Below are positions 36,962-51,600 of a stretch of DNA of 64,000 nucleotides, one piece after another. Source of the stretch: Galaxea fascicularis. Lineage: Eukaryota > Cnidaria > Anthozoa > Scleractinia > Euphylliidae. The stretch lies in assembly GCA_948470475.1 (NCBI GenBank), contig OX419336.1, forward strand, positions 37,855,012 to 37,919,011, given 5' to 3'. The position numbers were made by a program, and so were the translations under genes. Below the pieces are notes generated by a model. It did no database searches and was not told where the DNA came from. It was given only the letters and a program-made list of their open reading frames with translations. The first letter of the stretch is position 1. The number at the start of each line of letters is the position of its first letter.

Positions 36962-37566
36962 GGCCCGCTTCAGACGCCGTACTTCAGCCGAGCCGAATCG
37001 AATTCAACGATAGGCCGACCTGAATTAATTAATCCTGGCTGAATTGATTCAGACACCGAACTTTATTCGGCCGAAATTAATCAGTTCACTGAAGAAAATT
37101 AAGATTTGGTCGACGGTTTAGCATACAATTGTAAACAATGCGCACGCCGATGATCTGCAAACAAGAGACTTTCTTCGGCTCAAAATGCTACGATCCATCT
37201 CAGACGTCCGTGGACAAGGGCTCTTTTTTAGCCCACTTCAGTGACCGTTGGTTTCATTCTGCGGTTCAAAATTCTGGTCACGTGAAAACATTTTTGCCGC
37301 TCTGAATCCAAAATACTGATCAGGTGATGCCTTTGCGCATGCTCTCATGTAAAAACAGCATGAAAAATACCTTAAAATAATTTATGCATTTGCCATTCGG
37401 CTCATGTGAAGTACACGGCGTCTGAATCAAAGCCGGCCTACAGCCGTTCTTCCCGGCTGAACCATTAAATCAGCCGTTCCCAATTGATTCAGACGCCACA
37501 CTTCACATGAGCTTAATTCGTTGAATTCGATTCGGCTTGCCTGAAGTACGGCGTCTGAACCGGGCC
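36962..37566. mobile_element. Harbinger-type MITE, 605 bp
   Basis: Inverted termini (GGCCCGCTTCAGACGCCGTA against TACGGCGTCTGAACCGGGCC) extend about 50 bp to AATTCAACGA. TTA flanks both ends (36959-36961 and 37567-37569). Internally, CAGACGCC and CGGCTGAA motifs recur. Confidence 0.8.
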
Positions 37567-40080
37567 TTAAGAGCGCAATTCCGGGATCCCGTGAAATTTC
37601 CATCAGATCCAAAGTTTTATCGCCGGTTAAAACGTTGCAGATTCTAATCTCAACGGCTCTCGCGAACTCTCGCAGACTCTCTCGTGACTCGCGAGTTTCA
37701 CTCGAGCCGACGCTTGAGGTGTTCAGGAATCCTTGAGTCACTTGTCGGACATCCGGAGATTTTCTTCTAAAAAGTGAAAACCGCAGTTCTTAATTCCAAG
37801 ATTGCTGTTTATTTTGTTCTTGGTGGCAACATGCAAACTTTACCTTCAACATTGATCACGTGAACAGAAGTGCTGTCTTGTACTGTTTTTGCAACAAGCA
37901 ATTAATGTAAAATGGAATATAATCCAAACAAAACGACTTTTTTAGCCTTTCCGCTTATGAAACTGCACCTTATCATATAATTGTTCAGCGACGAAAAATA
38001 CTGTGCATCAACAGTGAGGCTTGGGCAATGGTTTCCAGGTGTTGCTAGTTGATGTTTGAACTCAAGTAAAACCTTAAGACTGTTAATACCACAGCGAATA
38101 AACAAAACTTCCTGAAATATGTACAATACGAATCCACGCACTTTTCATAACTCTGACAAAATTGTACCTGTTGTAAAACGGGACTAGACTGTCCAAGAAA
38201 ACTCTTTGTAAATTTGTCTTTTTAGAGTCACATTGGTTTACGTTCTGAGACCGAAAGTTATTCCTACCAATCTCAAAGATACCAAAATACTTACGTAGAT
38301 AGCACCGTGACGTTGCAAGTTATTCAGAGATCAGAACTGGTTGACGTCTTTCAGTATCAGCAAAGCAAGGAAAACGTTTTAAGCCAGTTGAGGTCTCTAG
38401 TTAAGAACAGCTGACAAATTTGGTCATGAACAATAAACTCGAGTTGTTCCTCAAGCTATAAAAAAACCAACTGCTCGCTGTGTGCGAGGCAAAATACTTA
38501 ACTGCATGTATTAAACGAACAAGCGTTGTACGCGTTGTTTAAAATTTAATTAGCTTCGATCGCAGGGACTTGTTTTAATGATTTATTGCGAACCACCAAA
38601 TATTATATTTGTCGCTGTCGCATTTTCAGCTGTGGTGAACAAGATAACAAATCAGTACGTCACAGTGGTCAGTTATTTTCATTGCAGATTTATGAGAAAA
38701 ATGAAAAAGAAATCTGGATCTATTTCCTTGAATTTAGTCCGTCTGGTGTGGTCCAGACGCGGACCACACCCTGACAGGTGGCTACTAGGTGAACCTTTTG
38801 ACTTTAACTGTTAACTGTTTGGTGTTGTGTCATCTCTGTACATAAAATGAAATGAAATTTTTGATGCCAAATTCGTTTAAAGTTGTCGTCAAAATTTTGC
38901 AGAATAAAGCTAATCAAAGATAAATGCGTATTCTCATCTTAACCACCACGTCGACGGATTTAATCCATTTGTCATCGTGGACATGAAACTTGAGAAGAAT
39001 TTTTTCTGTTGTTGTCAGTTTGATTCAGTTGTTTTCGTCCTCGTCGATTTCTCTGAAACTGAAACGTGACAGCTGTCGGCAAAAGATACTGATAAGTTTG
39101 CTGCGCTCATTCCATTTTAAGTACAAACGCACACTCTCGAAGTCTTTACTCCCCAGAAAAATCCGTCTGATACTCAGGGCCTAGTTGCTCGAAGCATGGT
39201 TAGCGCTAACCAACGTTAAATACCATGACAACCTATAGGTTTTAATGCAACTTAACCGGTGGTTAGCGCTAACCATGCTTCGAGTAACTCGGCCCAGGTT
39301 ATTCCAACAGAAGAAAAATATTTCTACGTGTCATCGTATGATCTTCTGTGCATTAAAATCTTATTTCCCAGTTTTAATCTATTAGCATTGCTGCAAATAC
39401 TTCCAGCTATTTCTTGTTACAGAACCATCCGTTAAAGTAGGTTTAGGCATTAACCAAGAAATGCAATGCACCAGTATATCGCAGAGGTCATGGGTTCGAC
39501 TCCTCTTACAAGCCTGTATAATATTTTCAGGCTTTATTTCGCCACTGCTAAAATAGTGTACACTGTAATTGTTTTTCGTCGAAAATGCTTGAAAGATGAT
39601 TCACAAAAAGCATCACAAAGAGAATCGAAGAGAAGTCGCCAGTGCCTTTTTTCACTCGCGTCAGGCGTCGCGCTCGTCTCCACATGAAGCAAAGCTGTTC
39701 ATGGAATATTGGTATACCAATCAAAGGTGAAGCCATTTACATTTGGGTTCATTCATCCATCTCAGTTCTCTAGTTATCAGAATTCACTGAAACTAACAAC
39801 ATTTTCATGGCACGAACTTACTAGCTTCTCCCAACAGTCTACATGTCTTCCACATTACACAGCCTCGGGCCCCAGTGCTCCCCCCTAACCCTCACGCTCC
39901 CAACCCGAAGAAACATGTCTCGCTGCAAGAGTCATGTTAGGCGTTGGTGCTTGCTGTCGATAACCAGCATTCCTTTGAAGGAGGGAGGATATTTTGGAGG
40001 GAGATTTGACAAAGGAAATCACTTCTGTTAAGAACTTTACTCATTTCAGCCACTTGGCCTAAATGAGTAAAGTTAGACCG
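37567..40080. other. Intergenic with small repeats only
   Basis: Apart from the 119-bp MITE at 39177 and a tRNA-like fragment with box B (GGTTCGACTCC, near 39493), nothing is recognised. Confidence 0.4.
39177..39295. mobile_element. Very short MITE, about 119 bp
   Basis: GGGCCTAGTTGCTCGAAGCA with GGTTAGCGCTAACC at the left mirrors GGTTAGCGCTAACCATGCTT and CGAGTAACTCGGCCC at the right; almost the whole unit is stem. Confidence 0.75.
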
Positions 40081-40082
40081 CC

Positions 40083-40160
40083 GACCGGTTAGCTCAGTTG
40101 GTAGAGGACGATAAACCGGAGGTCCCGTCTCACAGTACTGGCAAGGTCTAAACTTATTCT
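40083..40160 (+). repeat. tRNA-like SINE head
   Basis: CGACCGGTTAGCTCAGTTGG is a good tRNA 5' half with box A, but the following sequence lacks a box B (no GGTTCRANTCC) and cannot close an acceptor stem. It reads as a SINE fragment. Confidence 0.5.
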
Positions 40161-40456
40161 GTTCTGGGGGCACCTGTGTTGATCCTACTATTCATTCTAA
40201 GAAGATTGTAAACTGCGTGGCTGCAATTTGCGCCTAAAAAAGCAGTTTTGCAAAGTCCCCCCCTTAAGTGTTGTAAAGCGCTTTGAGCCTTGGGATAAAG
40301 CGCTATATAAATCCTCATTATCATTATTACTTGGAAATGTGAAGAAGTGCCCTTCTCCACCCATTCGGGCCAACATCTTTCTTTGCCTGGCCCTTTTTCA
40401 CAACTAACCCAGGGAATTGGCTGGGAGGGAGAGGGGGCAGACAAATATACAGCATG

Positions 40457-40622
40457 TTAGCCTGCGTAGCAAGCGTTCCCGTTCGAACGCGTTCATTTTA
40501 CCACATTCTGGCCGCGCGCAAATTGGAGAGAGAACAAGGAGTCCTCCTCCTCTATTTTTCGCTCTCGTCCCAATTTTCGCGCGCTCACAATATGACGGGA
40601 ACGCTTGCTAAGCGGGCTAAAA
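40457..40622. mobile_element. MITE family C, copy 1
   Basis: TTAGCCTGCGTAGCAAGCGT at the left and an inverted GGGAACGCTTGCTAAGCGGG at the right. A related element lies at 62699-62889. Confidence 0.65.
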
Positions 40623-40967
40623 GCGCGAAGGCATACTGTATACTGAAGAAATACAGTTTCGTCTGAGTAGAGAACCAGATACGAAGGTTGATCGCAGGTC
40701 AGCTCTCTACTTGGTTAATTTTGATTGCGGCCTACCCACCCCAAGGAAGAGATGGACAAGGAAAAAAGGGTGCTAGATAACCCATCTTAGATTAGAGTGT
40801 GTGACTTTCTCCCTATGCCTCATCCAAGTTCACAAAGGTTCACTTCAGGCGTCCTCTCTTTTCCTATTCTAAAAGGGTAGGTTCAACACTTGATGGGACA
40901 ATATTCAGTCCTCGCTTACCTCACAATATGAAAATGTGAAGCTTGTGGGATGTGGCTTCGAGTGACA

Positions 40968-41279
40968 AGAATACCACACAATTTGTTAATGTGTTCAGGT
41001 AAGCTGAAAGCCACTCATTGGGCACTATGGCCACGTGGTAGCGGGCATTACCCCTTAAATTTAAAGTTTGAGCCTGAGCATTAGCAGCCATGGACAGCTG
41101 TTTCGGCCTTATTAGGCCTCGTCAGCATGGCATAGCTAATACCCAGGCCCAAAAACCCACATAAAACAAGACAAGAATAACACACAAATTTAAAATGTGT
41201 TCAGTACCATGTGGCCATATAGTGCCCAATGAGTGGCTTTCATCTTACCTGAACAAATAAGTTTGTGTGGCATTCTTCT
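40968..41279. mobile_element. Element with 70-bp inverted ends
   Basis: Left arm containing GAAAGCCACTCATTGGGCAC and right arm containing GTGCCCAATGAGTGGCTTTC pair over about 70 bp, including TGTTCAGGTAAG/CTTACCTGAACA and CACACAA blocks. Confidence 0.75.
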
Positions 41280-41644
41280 ACCTCAAAATATGCCTGCAAA
41301 GCATGCTACTGTAAAGTGGAAGAATCTACCCTAACAAATCAAGTGGTTCCAGTAACTCTGAGACGTCACTCTGATACAAAAACACTTTTTTAATGAGTTT
41401 GAAACCTTTTAGACCATAAGGTCTGGTATTTGGATAAGTAAAGTGAGTAATCAGACAATTAATTGATCCATAAAGCCCTTGGATCGCATTTTACCAACTT
41501 GATAACATTACAGCAATAATTGAACACACATACAAAAAAATAACGCCATGACCAAGAAATATCCTATTCTGGAACAAGAATACTTGGAATGGCATTTTTG
41601 AGCAGATTTCTGTCACCTGTACTCAACCCAAACTGTAGGATTTC

Positions 41645-41880
41645 TAAAGGGGGTAGTTTCTATACAAACAGTGGTGCTGTGTCCGTGGGGAAATTGTACA
41701 CAAAAATTTGGTTTTATCAACGGAGTTGATGTTAATGTAAATTGACCACCGTACAGGGATTCTAGAAAGAAACATTTCGACAATCAGCCCTTCATCAGAG
41801 CGAATCCGAATCACTCGAAATGTCAGTGGTCAATTTACGTTTATCAACGATGTTGATAAAACAAAATCTTTTTGAAGGAT
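41645..41880. repeat. Dispersed inverted repeat, copy 2
   Basis: GTACACAAAAATTTGGTTTT and TCAACGGAGTTGATG match the copy at 7571-7745, with an extra block (CATTTCGACAATCAGCCC) inserted between the arms. Confidence 0.65.
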
Positions 41881-42612
41881 TTTCAGTGTTACTACAGGCT
41901 ATTCTTATACTCCATTCACACCAACTAAACATGTTTAATTAAATCAGGTTTAGAAAAATGAAAACCGTTAAACAAAAACTGGAACTCAGGGTTTTATGCT
42001 GGATTTAGATGAACTTTAACATGTTCTTTAATTTGCATTGAGTTTGCAGAAAAAGAATTTTAAACTGTGTTTAACTAAACAACTTTTAAACATGTTTAAG
42101 CTTTGGTGTGAACAGGGCATTAGTTATTGTACTCCTTGGTGACAAAGGTGAAGATGACTTGAAAACAAAATGAGAAAGGCAAAAACAATAGCACATTTAT
42201 GAGAAATTCTGCCTTAAGCCTGACTTGGAAACATCACTTGGAATAATAAATAGAGCAAACGCAGTTACTGTTCATTTCTCCATTCTTTTTTTCTGGTCAT
42301 GAGCATTCTGTGCATGTACCCATGAGCATTCTGTGCATTCCCAATTTCCGGAAGGAACCTTAATCGGTACAACTACATGTGCAAGCATGTTGGTAATAAG
42401 GCAAACAAGTAAATATAATCCTTGATCATCAATAAACTCCTTTCCCACCACAAGGTGGGATTTGTAAATATACATAGTATATTTACTTATTGTCTACAAT
42501 ATTATTTTTTAGCACGGCCAGCATTGCTGCACTGAACAGATGGTAATTTGATTCTTTTATGTTCGCGCATAATGTCTATGGTCACCACAGACTTTGCATC
42601 TTCATTAATGTC

Positions 42613-45600
42613 TTAACGGCCGTTGGAACTCACAAAAGATTCCTGAAAGAGGGCAAAGAAAAAATGTAAGGCATTAGGACACAAAAGGAAACAAAGCCTT
42701 GTTTGTTGTGTTGGAGGAAAATAGGCGCACTGGATTTTTGGTTCCGCTCTTGGCTTAGATTGATAAACCACCTTGCTTCTGCCCATTTTTCAGGGGGCTA
42801 CGTTGAAGGACAATAAAAACCAACTTGAATGCATATACATTAAGTTCGCCTGCATGGAGCAGGGGTTTCGTTAATTGAAGAAAAAGGAGGGTATAGGATT
42901 CTAAATATATGGGTACCCCTACGGCAAAGATGGGTACTGTTGTTCAGAGTATATGGGTGCCAGTAACCGGGTCCCAGCTTCTAATAACAACCCTGATGGC
43001 CAGTACTGAATGAGGAGGGAAATGGAAGATATAAAATCAAAAAGGCCCCTGGACTATGTATCTATTGCAGCCATGCTCTTCCATTTTGGCGTACCCACAC
43101 AGATTACACAAACATGTGTAAATGTGCTTTGTCCTGGGACCTTCAATGTTGTTACCAACATTTTATTCAAACCAAACAAAACTGATTCAAATATTTTCTT
43201 TGTTCAAAAAAGCATTCACCTATCCACCTCAATAAAGCAAACAATCATTTATAATGGCCCAATCCTTGCCATACAAAGAAAGATAAATTACTATTTAAGA
43301 GGAATAGCGCACAGCAAAAAAATCATTTCTCCCATTATTGCTAAATCTCACTTTATCACTTTGCTCACACAGCTGTTGTTTGGAAGACTACCCCAAACAC
43401 TGTTTGCTACATTTGTGGACTCACCAGTCAGCCTGAAAGTATCAGAAGATCCAGGCCACATCCATTATAACGGAAATAAACCCAATTTAAAAAACTAAGA
43501 CCATGCTTGCGACAAATTTCCATCAAACTGGACTACCAAGCTCAAACAAACTTCCACACCAACCTGGTGTCTGGTGTCTCTTATCATCTTATAGTATTAT
43601 GTATAATTATATATTTATCATTAATAAGTAATTTAAGTAGTGTCCCAGATTAGTAGGCCTGAGGGCAAGCTAGAAGATTACACACTCAAATAAAGTTGTT
43701 GATTGATTGATTTAATTATTTCCAACTCAACTACTGACACATAACCTTTAGCAACACACAAATTAACTTTTAACTACCTTGGGACTCAGCAGAGCTACAC
43801 TTTTAAGATTTCACTGTCAAATTGGCAGTCTACACTGTATCTGGTCTTTAAAATGCTCATCCAACAAATTCTCAAAAATGTTTAAAAAAGAACATGAACA
43901 CTAAACTAGACGCCAATACATCTTGCCAATTCTACCAGCAAACCATTCATGTACAACAGATGTTCATTGTATAGCCTATATGTAAGGTACCTCTATGTCA
44001 ATTGGGTAGAGGAGTGGGGAGTTCAATAACTCACTTGGGCCCAGGGGTACAGCTAGCAGCACAATAGACATCATAATAACATGCAAGATCTATCTTCTTA
44101 CCATTCCTCCAGCCTGCTGCATAGCACGGCTGTATGATTGACTGATGTAGCGGGAGAAGTACTGTGATACCGAGCCACAAGCTTTCGATGTTTCCTTGAC
44201 AACTCTTTTACCAACACACATTGCCAACGCAAAGTTTGACCAGTTTCTGTCTTTCCCAACCATATTATCAATTTCCTTACTCAGCTTATCATACGTCAAG
44301 GATGCTGCATTTTCCAAAACATATGAAACCAAGTAATTTTGAGTACCCTGTCAAAACACGTACATCACATCAGTTGAAGAGAAAAATCTGCCACAATTAA
44401 CAGTAGTAATTTTATTAGATTTTAGACTCTTATTAGTTTAAGAGAACGAAAATCTTCCACACTAATTTTAATGGTCAAAGACGGAATTGTGAACAATAGA
44501 GTGAGCTCCACCACAGAAAAAGTGACACTCAATACCAGACAGTTTTAATATGGTTAATCAACTAGACATCTGTCCAGTCAAATTTACAAAAACACTCTTC
44601 TGTATTTTCCAAAAATGTTAGAGTACTTAATGCTCTCAAAAAAAAAAAAGCTTACCATACCCCCTCCAAAGGCAATGTGTTCAACTTAACCCAGAAACAA
44701 CAAAGTGCCTTGAAGGCTGGTAAATTGAGTGAGTTTTAATGAGGTTCATTATAAACGAATTTGTGGGAGAACAACAGTCCATTTTTTTGTATCAGGGTTT
44801 GGTTGATAATACCGGTATTGTGTTGCACTATCAGTATATTACATATTCTCCTTGTTGTTCTCCAAATAGTTCCTAATTCTTCTTTAGTGACCATTTTCTT
44901 TATTCTCCTGACCTGTGTTTATGACTGCATATTGATACTTTAGGGGAAATTACATGCTAGTCATTGATGAAGCTCAAGAGGTAAAACAAGGATTAAAAAG
45001 ATGCATAGAATGTCATATATACAGCTGTACAAGTGCCTTCTCAGAGCATCTAAGGAGTGATGGTATTTATTTGTTATATAGGGTATACATGACTATACAG
45101 CTGTACATGGATTTAATTATTGTTTCAGCTTGTAGATTGTGTTTCTTGTGACAAGGAACAAGTTTTGTTATACAGGGGGTGTCAAAACAGGGTTTTGTTC
45201 CAGAGTTTTTGGGCAGGCTGTATAATACTGTTTGTTCCGTCAGGAACCTTGTCGCCATGGGGTGTGTTATATCAGGATTCCACTGTATTTTTTAATTGGA
45301 CCCCTCCAGTTCTTCAGAAAATGTAATGCTAATTTTCATTTCATAAAATTTGGTCTTTGAGCTTTCATTACTTCTTGGAATTCCCAACAACCCTCCCTAC
45401 ACTGTAGCTAAAGTTTGGATAGGTATGGAACCTCAATGTAATACATATATTTGTGTGTATTTTATCATAAATCTTGTGGCTCAAGCTACACTGAATAATA
45501 ATGATTTCAACAAATGGATCTGATGTGTTTACGTTTATAGCAAGAACATCAATTTCCGGGCCAACGTTGTACGATGGTGAGATTCTTCTGTAAAGGTTTC

Positions 45601-48600
45601 AATACAACTGTAGGTAGGGCAGAAGAAGGTTTTGTCTTGAGGCATACAAGTAGTTGCCATATTACAGTCAGGGACAGGACAAGTCGTGTAAAATAAATTT
45701 CAAGGGATAATTTTCAAGGCAATAAGCCACAAAGGAGAGATTCTGTGGCACCTTGAAATTTTATAAGCTAGAATTTGTAAGAAAAACCACTGGTCAGCAA
45801 GACCGTATGACAAGGGTTGTCTAATAGAAAGGCCATAGGTGCTCCCCATTTTGAAATACATGTATAAGCCTGAAACATTTCTCACTAATTACTTTCTGCA
45901 AGGTTCTACTGTTCCTTATAAAAAGTGGGTTGTGTTTGTGTTCATGTAAAGTTGATCATGTGGTTAGCTGTTGTAAAAGGCCTACTAAAATTAGTTGTTG
46001 TTTTTTTCCCAAAACAGTGACTTTTCAAGTGTTTCTTTGAACAAACATGTGCAAAAAAACATGCTGGAAAATGTTATATAATTAATTACCGTCACTCTTC
46101 CTTCATATCGGGTATAAATGGCATCGCCTGCTTGCTGCATCTTACGAGCAAGTTTTTGTATTGTAGGGTCTGAGGAATGCTGTTCTCCTTCAGGTGATGG
46201 TTGAAGAGGAGAACCCTTAGTAATAATTTCACTATCAGGAACCAAGTCTTCCTCTGCCTCACAGCATTCCTGAACACCTAACAATATTAAAAAATATAAT
46301 TAAATGTAAATTAAACCAAACAAACATTAATTTTATTTTAAGCAAACATTTCAGAGGTTTCCTAATTTCTTAACCAACCTCATATTTTTAACAAGGAAAC
46401 AATGTTCCTTTGAAACTTTAAATCCGAAATTCTGATCTGAGATGATGTCATTACATGTATTAAGCAGATGCGAATCTGCATCTCCAAACATGATTCATAA
46501 TAAATAATTTTCTGTTAAAAATTCATGATCAAAGTCAAAGACATCTTCTTTCAAAGACAGGTTTCTTATGTTTTATGCAAATCATTAATGGCCATGCAAA
46601 AAATTGATGAAAGTATTGTAGCTATTAACCACAAAACAAAAAATTATAGACTATGATTATGTAATCAGTTCCATAGACCACTGGCTTCTATTAAATTTTT
46701 GATGTAGTTTTATAGCGGTCTGCACCAAATTGAGTTAGCACATACTAACTTAACCTCTCTGTGTTGCTAAACAAAATAAACTTCTCTACCCTTAAACCTT
46801 CATTTTGTAATTTGAAAAGCCAGCAAAGACCAAAACAATACAATTACTGGGAGTTAATGTTTAGACAACACACCTTTTCTTATGATATTAATAATATCCA
46901 AACATTCTTGGAAGTGGAAATAAAGTCTCACATAGCGCGCATGTTGTTGCTCAATAATAAGATAGGTCTGTCTTTGGTGTTGCATTTCGAGATTTCAGCT
47001 CCCAAATTCAGACCAGGAGAAACACAAGAGACACACTAAGCCAAGTAATCATGACAAGTTCTGTCACTTTAAATATGCATTTTCTTGTTCTTAAACTTTT
47101 GTCAAATAAGCATGTGTTTTGTTAACAGTAAACCTATTTGACAAACAGAGAGAGTGATATGATCGACAACAAACAAATCAGTACATGTTTGTCTTGTGAC
47201 ATTCAAGTGCAGATGAAAGACGTTCACAGTCTTCCTTTTTTACGGAGAGTTGAAGGAACAAGATAAAAATTCTTAAGATTCACAAAATGATAGTACATCC
47301 ATCCAGTAAAGAAGTGAAAATTTGACATCAAAACAATCATGACCAAGTATTTTAGAGGAAGAAAACAAGTCCCCCAAACTTACAAAAATTGTTTTTCAAT
47401 AGTTATTGTAATACTTTTACTAAGGGCTGCATTTCTACATTCAATTTGATGAACTGTTGCTTTTAATTCCACACAAATTCAGAAAACATGGTCAGGTGTC
47501 TTAGATTTGAAAGTACTCTTGGGGGTGAAAAATGGAAACTTTCTTTAGTCTTTAAATGCTAAATGTATTTTCCTTTGGTCATTGCTCAATAATACTTGAT
47601 TGTTGCCTCAAATTCAATCCAGAGCACCTAGAGTTGGAAAGGAAGTATTGCATTGTATTGCTGCTAGTTGTACAGATTCAAGCTCAGTCAGTTTACCATT
47701 TGTTCTCAAACTGTTGGCAGATAGCTATGTTTTGTTAATGAAACTAACAGAACCTGACTGTTCATGCTTATAAAACATGCCAGCTTAGTTTGATAATACA
47801 CAGACGAAAGTGTTCCAGTCATGAACTTTGATTAGCAGTGTTTGATCATTACTATAAATAGCCTTATGTTTATCACTTCCATTACTTTAAATTTCAAAAC
47901 TTCATTTCTACTTATTAAGTATTACAACTTCATTAACCAAATAACAGTTATATAAAAAAAGAAGATGAAAGTCTTGGTATAATAAATTATTATACCAAGA
48001 TATGCATCTTCTTACGTGTACAACAAGACTTTAACCATGAAAAGTGTTTACTATCAACAAGGACTAGTGGCATAATTATAAATTTACACCAAAACAAATA
48101 GGATCACAAGGTAGTCTTGACATTTGTTTGGAACTATTCCATAAAAAGCTACTTGTACTTAAGATTATCTTCATGTTTGCTGGGATGAAAAACCATGTGA
48201 ACCAACAGTGATCGTCAGAGACTTCTTGCTGACATTTAGCAGGGGTGGAAATAACGGCCGATGATCAGTAATTACCAATCAAATTTACCAGCCAGAAATG
48301 AAATAAAATTATAAAATTTCACAAGAATAAACATGTTAACCGGACAAAGCTGGCTGCTAATCACCTATCAATATGTTTTACCTCAATTTCCATCTCTGCA
48401 TTAGTGTCTCAAAAATCAGGAACAAAGAAAACTTATTAATTTTTATTGACACAGTTTAAATTAGTGCCCACAACAAAAACATTTTTATTTTCTTATATGA
48501 ATCTAAATGTCCCCCAATGAACTTCTGCAAAGAAATTTTTCGATTCAAACAAAACACAAATTTTTAATGATTTTTTAAAAACTTCAAAATACTATTTTTT

Positions 48601-51600
48601 TTTAGGTCGACCCACCCCACTGATAGATGGCCGGCGGGCTCATGATAGGTACAAGTGACAGTGTCTCAGGCATAGAGTCAGGAACCTCAGGAACAATGAA
48701 AACATGTCTCGCTCAAGCTTTAGTATTTTAAGAGTAGGGTTAATCTTGAGACGCTATGTAGGAAGAATGCAACTTATTTTCTAGTGAAATGAGAGCAAGA
48801 CTAAAGTCAGGTGTTCCTGAACATATACATCACAACTCCTCCTGAACCGAGAGGAGACTAATGTGAATGGTAGACCAAAATGGCGGCAAATTTGAAAGTT
48901 TGTAACAAGTTATCAAAAATTTGTGTTTTGCTCAAATCAAAACATTTCTATACAGAAGTTCATTGGGTGATGTCTACATTCATATAAGAAAATAAACTTT
49001 TCTTCGTTATGGGCATTTTAATAATTGAGTTATGTTTGTAAACAAAAACAGGACTGCAACTTTACCAAAATGACACATACAAAAAGAAAGATACATGCAG
49101 TGCTTGTTGGTAATTCAAGATTCTTGGCCTGAAACTGCTTAAACTGTCAACAAGGACTAGTTGCATGTTTATAAATTCTAACCAAAACAAATACATGTAG
49201 GATCACAAGGAAACCTTGACACTTGTTTGGAACTAGTCCATGCTACAATGTACATACCCAAAGCTACTTGTACTGAAGATAACCTTCACATTTCACTGGA
49301 TGAAAAGACCATGTGAAACAATACTGATTATCATTAGATGGATTTTTACCCCCTTTTCACTGGCTGAGAGCCCACCACATATCCTGCAAATAACTACTTA
49401 CAAATAACGGTCTGCTCATGCGTAATATTGTCTAAATGCGTTTTGGCTGCAAATAATATTTTGCTCATGCGCAATTGTAACCACACTAGAATAAATTATT
49501 TAACTGAGAAGGAAACCAAATATTGATTTCTGCCAGCAGCGCACGCTTACTGCTTCCCCAAAAAAATATCAAAACAAACTTGGTGATCGAATGATCACAA
49601 GTGATCTCCTGATCTCCTCTCGGTTTGATCTTAGTGGCGAGCAGATCAATTATTTGCCTCAGCCTTCAGCTTCGGCAAATAATTTACCTGCTTGCCACTA
49701 ACAAATCAAGATATTTTACTCAACTTTGTCCAATAATTATTGTTAATTGTCTTCTTGTCAACACCACAGGTCTCAACAGAACTTTGAACAGCCATTGCTA
49801 TGCTATTTTCAGATGTAACATTGAAGTACATGGCCGGTGGATCTACAGATCAAGGCGCTTCTACAGCCGTAACACTAACTAGGAACACCTGTGACAGGAG
49901 TTAAGGGATATGGGTTTAACTGAGAACCCTACAACACTTAGTGTCTCAATAATCAGGAACAATGAAAAATAATGGGTGTTATTAAAATAAAAAACAATCA
50001 GCAGCCCCGATTGAGGTCTGTTTACATGTTTGTCTTTTGATTTTTAATCAAGGACAATACAGCCGTATGCAAATGCATTGTTAAGAGTAGAAAGGAAATA
50101 GAAGAAATACAATTAAATAAGACATTGGAGATCCGTCACAGAAGTTTTGTCTCTCTCATGCTGAGAAGCTATGAGGAAGCTAAATATAGGTTCTCTTTTT
50201 AGACAAATTAAATCCATTTTTTCCCTCAATAATGGTTTTTCTAATTCTCTATAAAGAAAAACAGCCAAAAGGCTTGCAATTCCCTTTGAAAGACATCAAA
50301 AAATACATTTAAGAATTCCCATGGATACAGAAAAATCAGAAGAAGATCCTCTCTCTGGGAGCTACATTCAATTTTTTAATAAGTAGTTTCTTCAATACTC
50401 CAGTAAAATATTCAACAAAAAACTTTGCACAGACCCTACTGCCAAACTTAAATGTATTGTATAACATATATTTTCATTATGACCAGTACTCCAACTTACA
50501 TCTGAAATGGAATGGTAGCTACACCCAAAAATAATGATGTTGGTATTTCAACCTAACCCCTCTTCATCCCTTCACAATTCTCCTCTCCCTCCCCCTGACT
50601 TCAAATCTGTTTTTGTTGATTGTTGTTGCTATTCTGATTGGTTGCAACAACTGGCAACATCAAAAGGCACAAGCACAACACACAGCACTGTAAATCAATC
50701 TAACCCAAGGCTGTTCTCTGAGAAAAGAAGTTGGGCACCCAAATTCTCTAAACCGTTGAAATCCAGGGCACCCAGTATAAAAGTTTGGTGTAAAAACCAA
50801 TATTTCCTGGTTGCCCAAAGGCATAAGTAAGTCGCCAGGGATGACCGGGTGTGGCTAGAGCACAGTCCTGCTAACCTCTCTTCCTCCCACTTTTCCTTCC
50901 GTTGCCTTCAACTCTTTTGTAACTTAGAAAATGGCTATATACCATTTCTGAGTTGTAGTATTATAGTCTGTGTATGTGTGAGGCGGATTTCACTCCTTCG
51001 CTTGATTGCTCAATTCCTGTTAATATTTCGTGAATCTACTGACCAGTGAAAATGCTTGGCATATATTCGCATTTCAAACGAAGATAGTCCAATAGCTTGC
51101 TTGCCGGCCATCTGTACGTAAACCAAATTTACGATCATGTAAACAGCCAAATGAGAAAACAAATTTCATTAAGATACTACAGATGGCTAACAAAAGAAAT
51201 TCAGAAGAGGAACGTGCTTTTCATATTTTTCTCTGGGTTGAGTGTCTTCAGTGGAGGTCTGTTAACTTATATTTGACCCTGTAAAGACCTAATCATGTGT
51301 AAAATATGATGCAAATCGGAAATGTTTCTGCGTAGCCCAAACATAATTAATTGTACATGCATCATTGTCATACTAACCCTGTTCCAAAACACGAGTAGAG
51401 TTTGAGTCAGAAAATGCATGTATAATTAATGTACAGCTGTATGGGGCTGTGTGGAAATATCATGCTTTTCTTTTGGAACTTCCAGTTACGAAGGAATCAA
51501 AATCACCTGCAAGTGGTTTATAATCCATTAGATGTTCTGAGTTTAGTGGCTCATAGCGTGCCATCATGATTTTATTGCTTAAGTTATTTTGACTGGTCAA

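Noticed and set aside
40083..40160. tRNA gene
   Set aside because: Good 5' half but no box B and no acceptor-stem pairing; SINE fragment.
42272..42475. Hydrophobic minus-strand frame downstream of the BID-like gene, considered as a transmembrane tail exon
   Set aside because: No convincing acceptor in phase; the hydrophobic run is followed by a long polar tail, unlike a Bcl-2 anchor.
43010..43498. 162-codon open frame
   Set aside because: No recognisable protein family; adjoins a LINE-like tail and has biased composition.
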